From Streptomyces sp. NBRC 110035 (GTDB lineage Bacteria; Actinomycetota; Actinomycetes; Streptomycetales; Streptomycetaceae), in assembly GCF_000829695.1 (NCBI RefSeq), contig NZ_BBNN01000035.1, forward strand, positions 75,964-139,963: 64,000 nt of DNA, in the 5' to 3' direction. The notes below the pieces were generated by a model, which saw only the letters and a list, made by a program, of their open reading frames with translations, did not search any database and had not been told where the DNA came from. Within the stretch, counting starts at the first letter, position 1; each line of letters begins with the position of its first letter. Position numbers and translations under genes: made by a program. Positions 60,781 to 64,000 of this stretch are shown piece after piece.

Positions 60781-61847
60781 GTGCGCCACGAGGCGCCGTG
60801 GTGATCGGGAGGCGGTGCAAGACCACTTCCGTTGGGCCGTCGCAGCGGCCTGACGAAGCTGGGGGCAGCCTGATCCAGGGACGCCGGTGAGGCGTGGCAA
60901 GCGGCCCCGACAAAGGCGAGTCGTGCCGGAACTGCCAGACGGCACGGGCTCGTCGAGCGAGGTCAGAAGGTGTAACGCGAGTGAACCAGTGGTCGAAGCT
61001 CCGTAACAGCGAAGCCGGCTCAAACCTGGTGGATACCGGGCCGGTGTGCAGTGCGTGAGGGGTCCGGGTCATCCGGGGTCCTCAACTCCGAAGCCGTGTA
61101 GCTCTGACGGTGGGGAGGCCGCGTTGAAGGTCTGCGGCGTAGACGCGGCGATGCTGCCGGAGTAGAGCTGGGCACTTCCCTGACCGACCGATCGCATGGT
61201 GAACGTGGGAACCGTTCCCCGGTTCGCCCCGTTGCCGGACAGCCGGTCCGGCATGGCGGGAAGGCCCGTTCCGGCCGAGGACCGTGGGGCGGGGCGGAGG
61301 CCCCGTAGTAGTCGCGGGAGTGACGACCCGCTGTGGAGGTCGCGAGAGGCGGCCGCAGGGCGAAGGGGGCCAGTAAGCCGAGCAGTGGCTGTTACTGGAA
61401 GGTCAGGAGGACGCGGTCGTTGGTGAACACCGACGAACTGGAGCACGCTTTGTTCACAGCGGAGCGACGGGTACTGAAGATCCAGGCGAAACTGCACCGT
61501 TGGGCCCGTGACGATCCTCGTCGCAGGTTCGGCGACCTGTTCAACCTCGTTGCCGATCCCGCGTTCCTGCTGGTGGCGTGGGATCGGGTGAGTGGGAACA
61601 AGGGCGCGAAGACGGCCGGGGGTGGACGGGCGAACGGCCCGTTCCATCGAGGCATGGCAGGGCGTCGAGGAGTTCCTCGACGGACTGCGGTCGAGTATCA
61701 AGGACCGCAGTTTCCGCCCGCTGCCGGTGCGCGAGCGGATGATCCCCAAGGCGGGCGGGAAGCTCCGCCGCCTGGGCATCCCGACCGTGGCCGACCGGGT
61801 GGTCCAGGCGTCCTTGAAACTGGTGCTGGAGCCGATCTTTGAGAGGC
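60781..61847 (+). mobile_element. degenerate group II intron inserted in IS3 orfA
   Basis: Starts with GTGCGCC, the group II 5' consensus (GUGYG), exactly where the IS3 frame breaks. About 640 nt of structured non-coding sequence (domains I-IV) precede a reverse-transcriptase gene. The 3' part, with the rest of the enzyme and domains V-VI, is missing after about 61847, so it cannot splice or retrotranspose. Confidence 0.75.
61423..61847 (+). pseudogene. group II intron reverse transcriptase/maturase, frameshifted and truncated
   Basis: From GTG 61423: NTDELEHALFTAERRVLKIQ, WDRVSGNKGAKTAG, then after one extra G in a run near 61621 the frame shifts and continues VDGRTARSIEAWQGVEEFLD, MIPKAGGKLRRLGIPTVADR, VVQASLKLVLEPIFE, where homology ends. 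These are the RT0-RT2/3 blocks (KxKxRxLGIPTV-DR-VQ type). The catalytic YADD, maturase and DNA-binding parts are lost. Confidence 0.88.
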
Positions 61848-62033
61848 GGTCTGGAAGGACATCGTCAGCCGCATCGAGCGAGCAGTGAAGGTGCGTGAGT
61901 GGATGGAACGGATGGCTGCCGATGCAGGTTCGTGACGCCCCGGACAGTGGTGGGGGCGGCTGGACAGTCTGAGGAAATGACACCGATCTGAGACAGCAGC
62001 GGGCCACTGAACTGCGGTTTCCGTGCGGGGACG

Positions 62034-62233
62034 AGGTGGTCGAGGTCGCGGGCGCCGTCGACGTAGGTGTCGTCGTAGGGGCTGTACCAGGTGCCGCCGG
62101 TCAGGGCGCAGCGCCCGCTGGTCTCGGGGGCGTTGACGGCCTCTTCGAGGAGGACTTCGTTGCGAGTGCTGCAGCCGTCTTTATCCGCGTCGACCCAGTC
62201 ACCATCCCTCCGAGCGGCGACGGTTGCCCTCAC
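62034..62233 (-). pseudogene. HNH endonuclease (GmrSD C-terminal type) fragment
   Basis: Minus strand: WVDADKDGCSTRNEVLLEEA, then GRCALTGGTWYSPYDD and ARDLDHLVPARKP. This is the HNH/DUF1524 layout (DADGDGC-TR-EVL ... C-SG-W-S-YDG ... DIDHVVP), here with the DLDHLVP active-site His; after it the similarity stops. Either end is lost. Such proteins occur in Streptomyces as secreted or conflict-system nucleases. Confidence 0.7.
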
Positions 62234-62237
62234 GCGG

Positions 62238-62268
62238 AGGGTCTGCCGTGGGCACCACGGCAGACCCT
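62238..62268 (-). terminator. terminator after the small membrane protein
   Basis: AGGGTCTGCCGTGG with its exact complement around a 3-nt loop (GCA), 19 nt after the stop of the 69-aa gene on the minus strand; a strong hairpin. Confidence 0.85.
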
Positions 62269-62287
62269 CTGTTCTGATAGGGACGGG

Positions 62288-62497
62288 TTAGTGGTCGTGC
62301 TGACCCGTCGGATCCCCGTTGTGGGCCTTCGTCCTATCGAACCTGCGCCACAGGTCCCAAGCGAAAGAGAGGCTTCCGAAGCCGAAGAGCCAGGCCAGGG
62401 GATGTCCGCCCACCGCCAGAGATATGCACATTCCGGCCAGGGCCACGCATGCGATTGCCTCTGCGGCACCCATCAGGCGATTAGTTTTCATTTTCAT
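62288..62497 (-). CDS. small membrane protein, candidate immunity protein of the RHS tip
   Basis: A 69-aa protein, MKMKTNRLMGAAEAIACVAL then AGMCISLAVGGHPLAWLFGF and DLWRRFDRTKAHNGD. Two hydrophobic helices and a charged tail. It starts 16 nt after the stop of the RHS toxin tip and ends before a terminator. Polymorphic toxin systems usually place the immunity gene directly after the toxin; membrane immunity proteins pair with toxins acting at the membrane. No family recognised; immunity is inferred from position. Lower GC than the rest of the window. Confidence 0.62.
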   Translation of the reverse strand: MKMKTNRLMGAAEAIACVALAGMCISLAVGGHPLAWLFGFGSLSFAWDLWRRFDRTKAHNGDPTGQHDH

Positions 62498-62513
62498 CGG
62501 TCCGCTTTCGGGG

Positions 62514-62919
62514 TCAGCATCGGCTCTTCCAGGCCATGGGCAGCATGTGCCACCCCGACGACCGGCCGTACCGCCACTTAGCGGATCCGCCTTGGACTGT
62601 CGCACAGCTCTTGGTGCGGTAGTAGATGTAGCCAGCCGTGGCGGCGATGTACCAGGCATAGAAACGCATGCCGTTGACAACGTGCTTCCAGTATCCCGGG
62701 AAATAGTCCTTCACGATACCGAGCAGTCCGCCGGCCAGTCCCGAACCCCAGGCCAGCGTCCTTGTCTCATTGCAGGTGAACTTGACCTTCAGCCAGAAGT
62801 ACTGGATGGGCGACCACCACGCGTTCTTCCAGTAACTGTAGCGGAAGGTCCCGTTGAGGTCGTAGCAGTTGACGGGGTCGCCCGCGCAGTACTCGTACGC
62901 GTTGGCGTTGACTCTGGTG
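62514..62919 (-). pseudogene. RHS polymorphic toxin, C-terminal tip only
   Basis: The end of an RHS-repeat protein: NANAYEYCAGDPVNCYDLNG is the conserved RHS-core boundary (Y-Y--GDPVN--D--G), followed by a ~110-residue variable tip (WWSPIQYFWLKVKFTCNETR, GSGLAGGLLGIVKDYFPGYW, FYAWYIAATAGYIYYRTKSC). The tip has two hydrophobic helices and three or four cysteines. The RHS core is missing because an IS1182 element abuts at about 62920. Tip family not recognised; action on membranes is inferred. Confidence 0.72.
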
Positions 62920-62933
62920 CGCAATTCCGTTGG

Positions 62934-64000
<1,067 letters not shown>

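Overview
The window reads as a chromosome segment of a Streptomyces species. GC content and third-position GC are very high, GTG starts and 4-bp stop/start overlaps are common, and the gene families are typical of the genus (MalR-MalEFG, GlnE, a GlnA2-type synthetase, AfsR-like SARP regulator, DUF6243, NsrR, F420 reductase). The order mal - glnE - nadE - glnA2 type - panB - afsR-like resembles the central conserved region of the S. coelicolor chromosome. Between about 60.4 kb and the right edge the content becomes accessory and broken.

Layout. 0-4.3 kb: maltose/maltodextrin uptake operon malEFG (minus) and its LacI-type repressor malR (plus) around a shared operator region. 4.9-8.6 kb: a signalling block with a CHASE3 histidine kinase overlapping a receiver-PP2C phosphatase, and a divergent gene joining a helix-turn-helix-like region to a CheY-like receiver. 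8.8-14.2 kb: PAP2-type membrane protein, GlnE, a PPOX protein and a VOC protein. 14.3-16.9 kb: what looks like the debris of a peptide biosynthetic cluster: a 112-aa unknown, MbtH-like protein, LeuD-like small subunit, a LeuC that lacks its N-terminal part, and two regulator fragments. 17.4-19.1 kb: three-gene coiled-coil/membrane protein operon. 19.2-29.4 kb: GlnA2-type synthetase, flavohaemoglobin with an NsrR-type site and a convergent nsrR, NAD synthetase, an EEP hydrolase, PanB and a Drr-type ABC exporter. 29.4-36.7 kb: large AfsR-like regulator, M50 protease, NADPH:F420 reductase, small conserved proteins and methionine aminopeptidase.

36.9-48.3 kb holds an iron/haem system in two places: haem oxygenase with its own iron box, then two HtaA-domain surface proteins (one carrying an LAXTG-type sortase signal) divergent from hmuTUV, with an iron box between them. 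The parts predict a complete chain of haem capture at the cell wall, import and degradation under DmdR-type iron control. Interspersed are a PhzF protein, an alpha/beta hydrolase, a small DNA-binding protein and a decayed serine hydrolase. 48.5-60.2 kb carries a lipoprotein, a PrimPol-like protein, two TetR-type regulators with visible palindromes, an IS630 remnant, an NmrA-type oxidoreductase, an Rsm22-family methyltransferase, an MFS exporter coupled to a serine hydrolase whose only plausible start is CTG, a Gfo/Idh oxidoreductase behind a LacI-type palindrome, DoxX and MazG-like proteins.

60.4-64 kb is a patchwork of nested mobile and conflict elements: an IS3 orfA cut by a degenerate group II intron whose reverse transcriptase has a frameshift and is truncated, an HNH endonuclease fragment, the orphan C-terminal tip of an RHS polymorphic toxin followed 16 nt later by a small membrane protein that may be its immunity partner, and an IS1182-type transposase with 15 copies of a GGCTTC hexamer inside its coding sequence. 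No rRNA, tRNA or CRISPR array was recognised.
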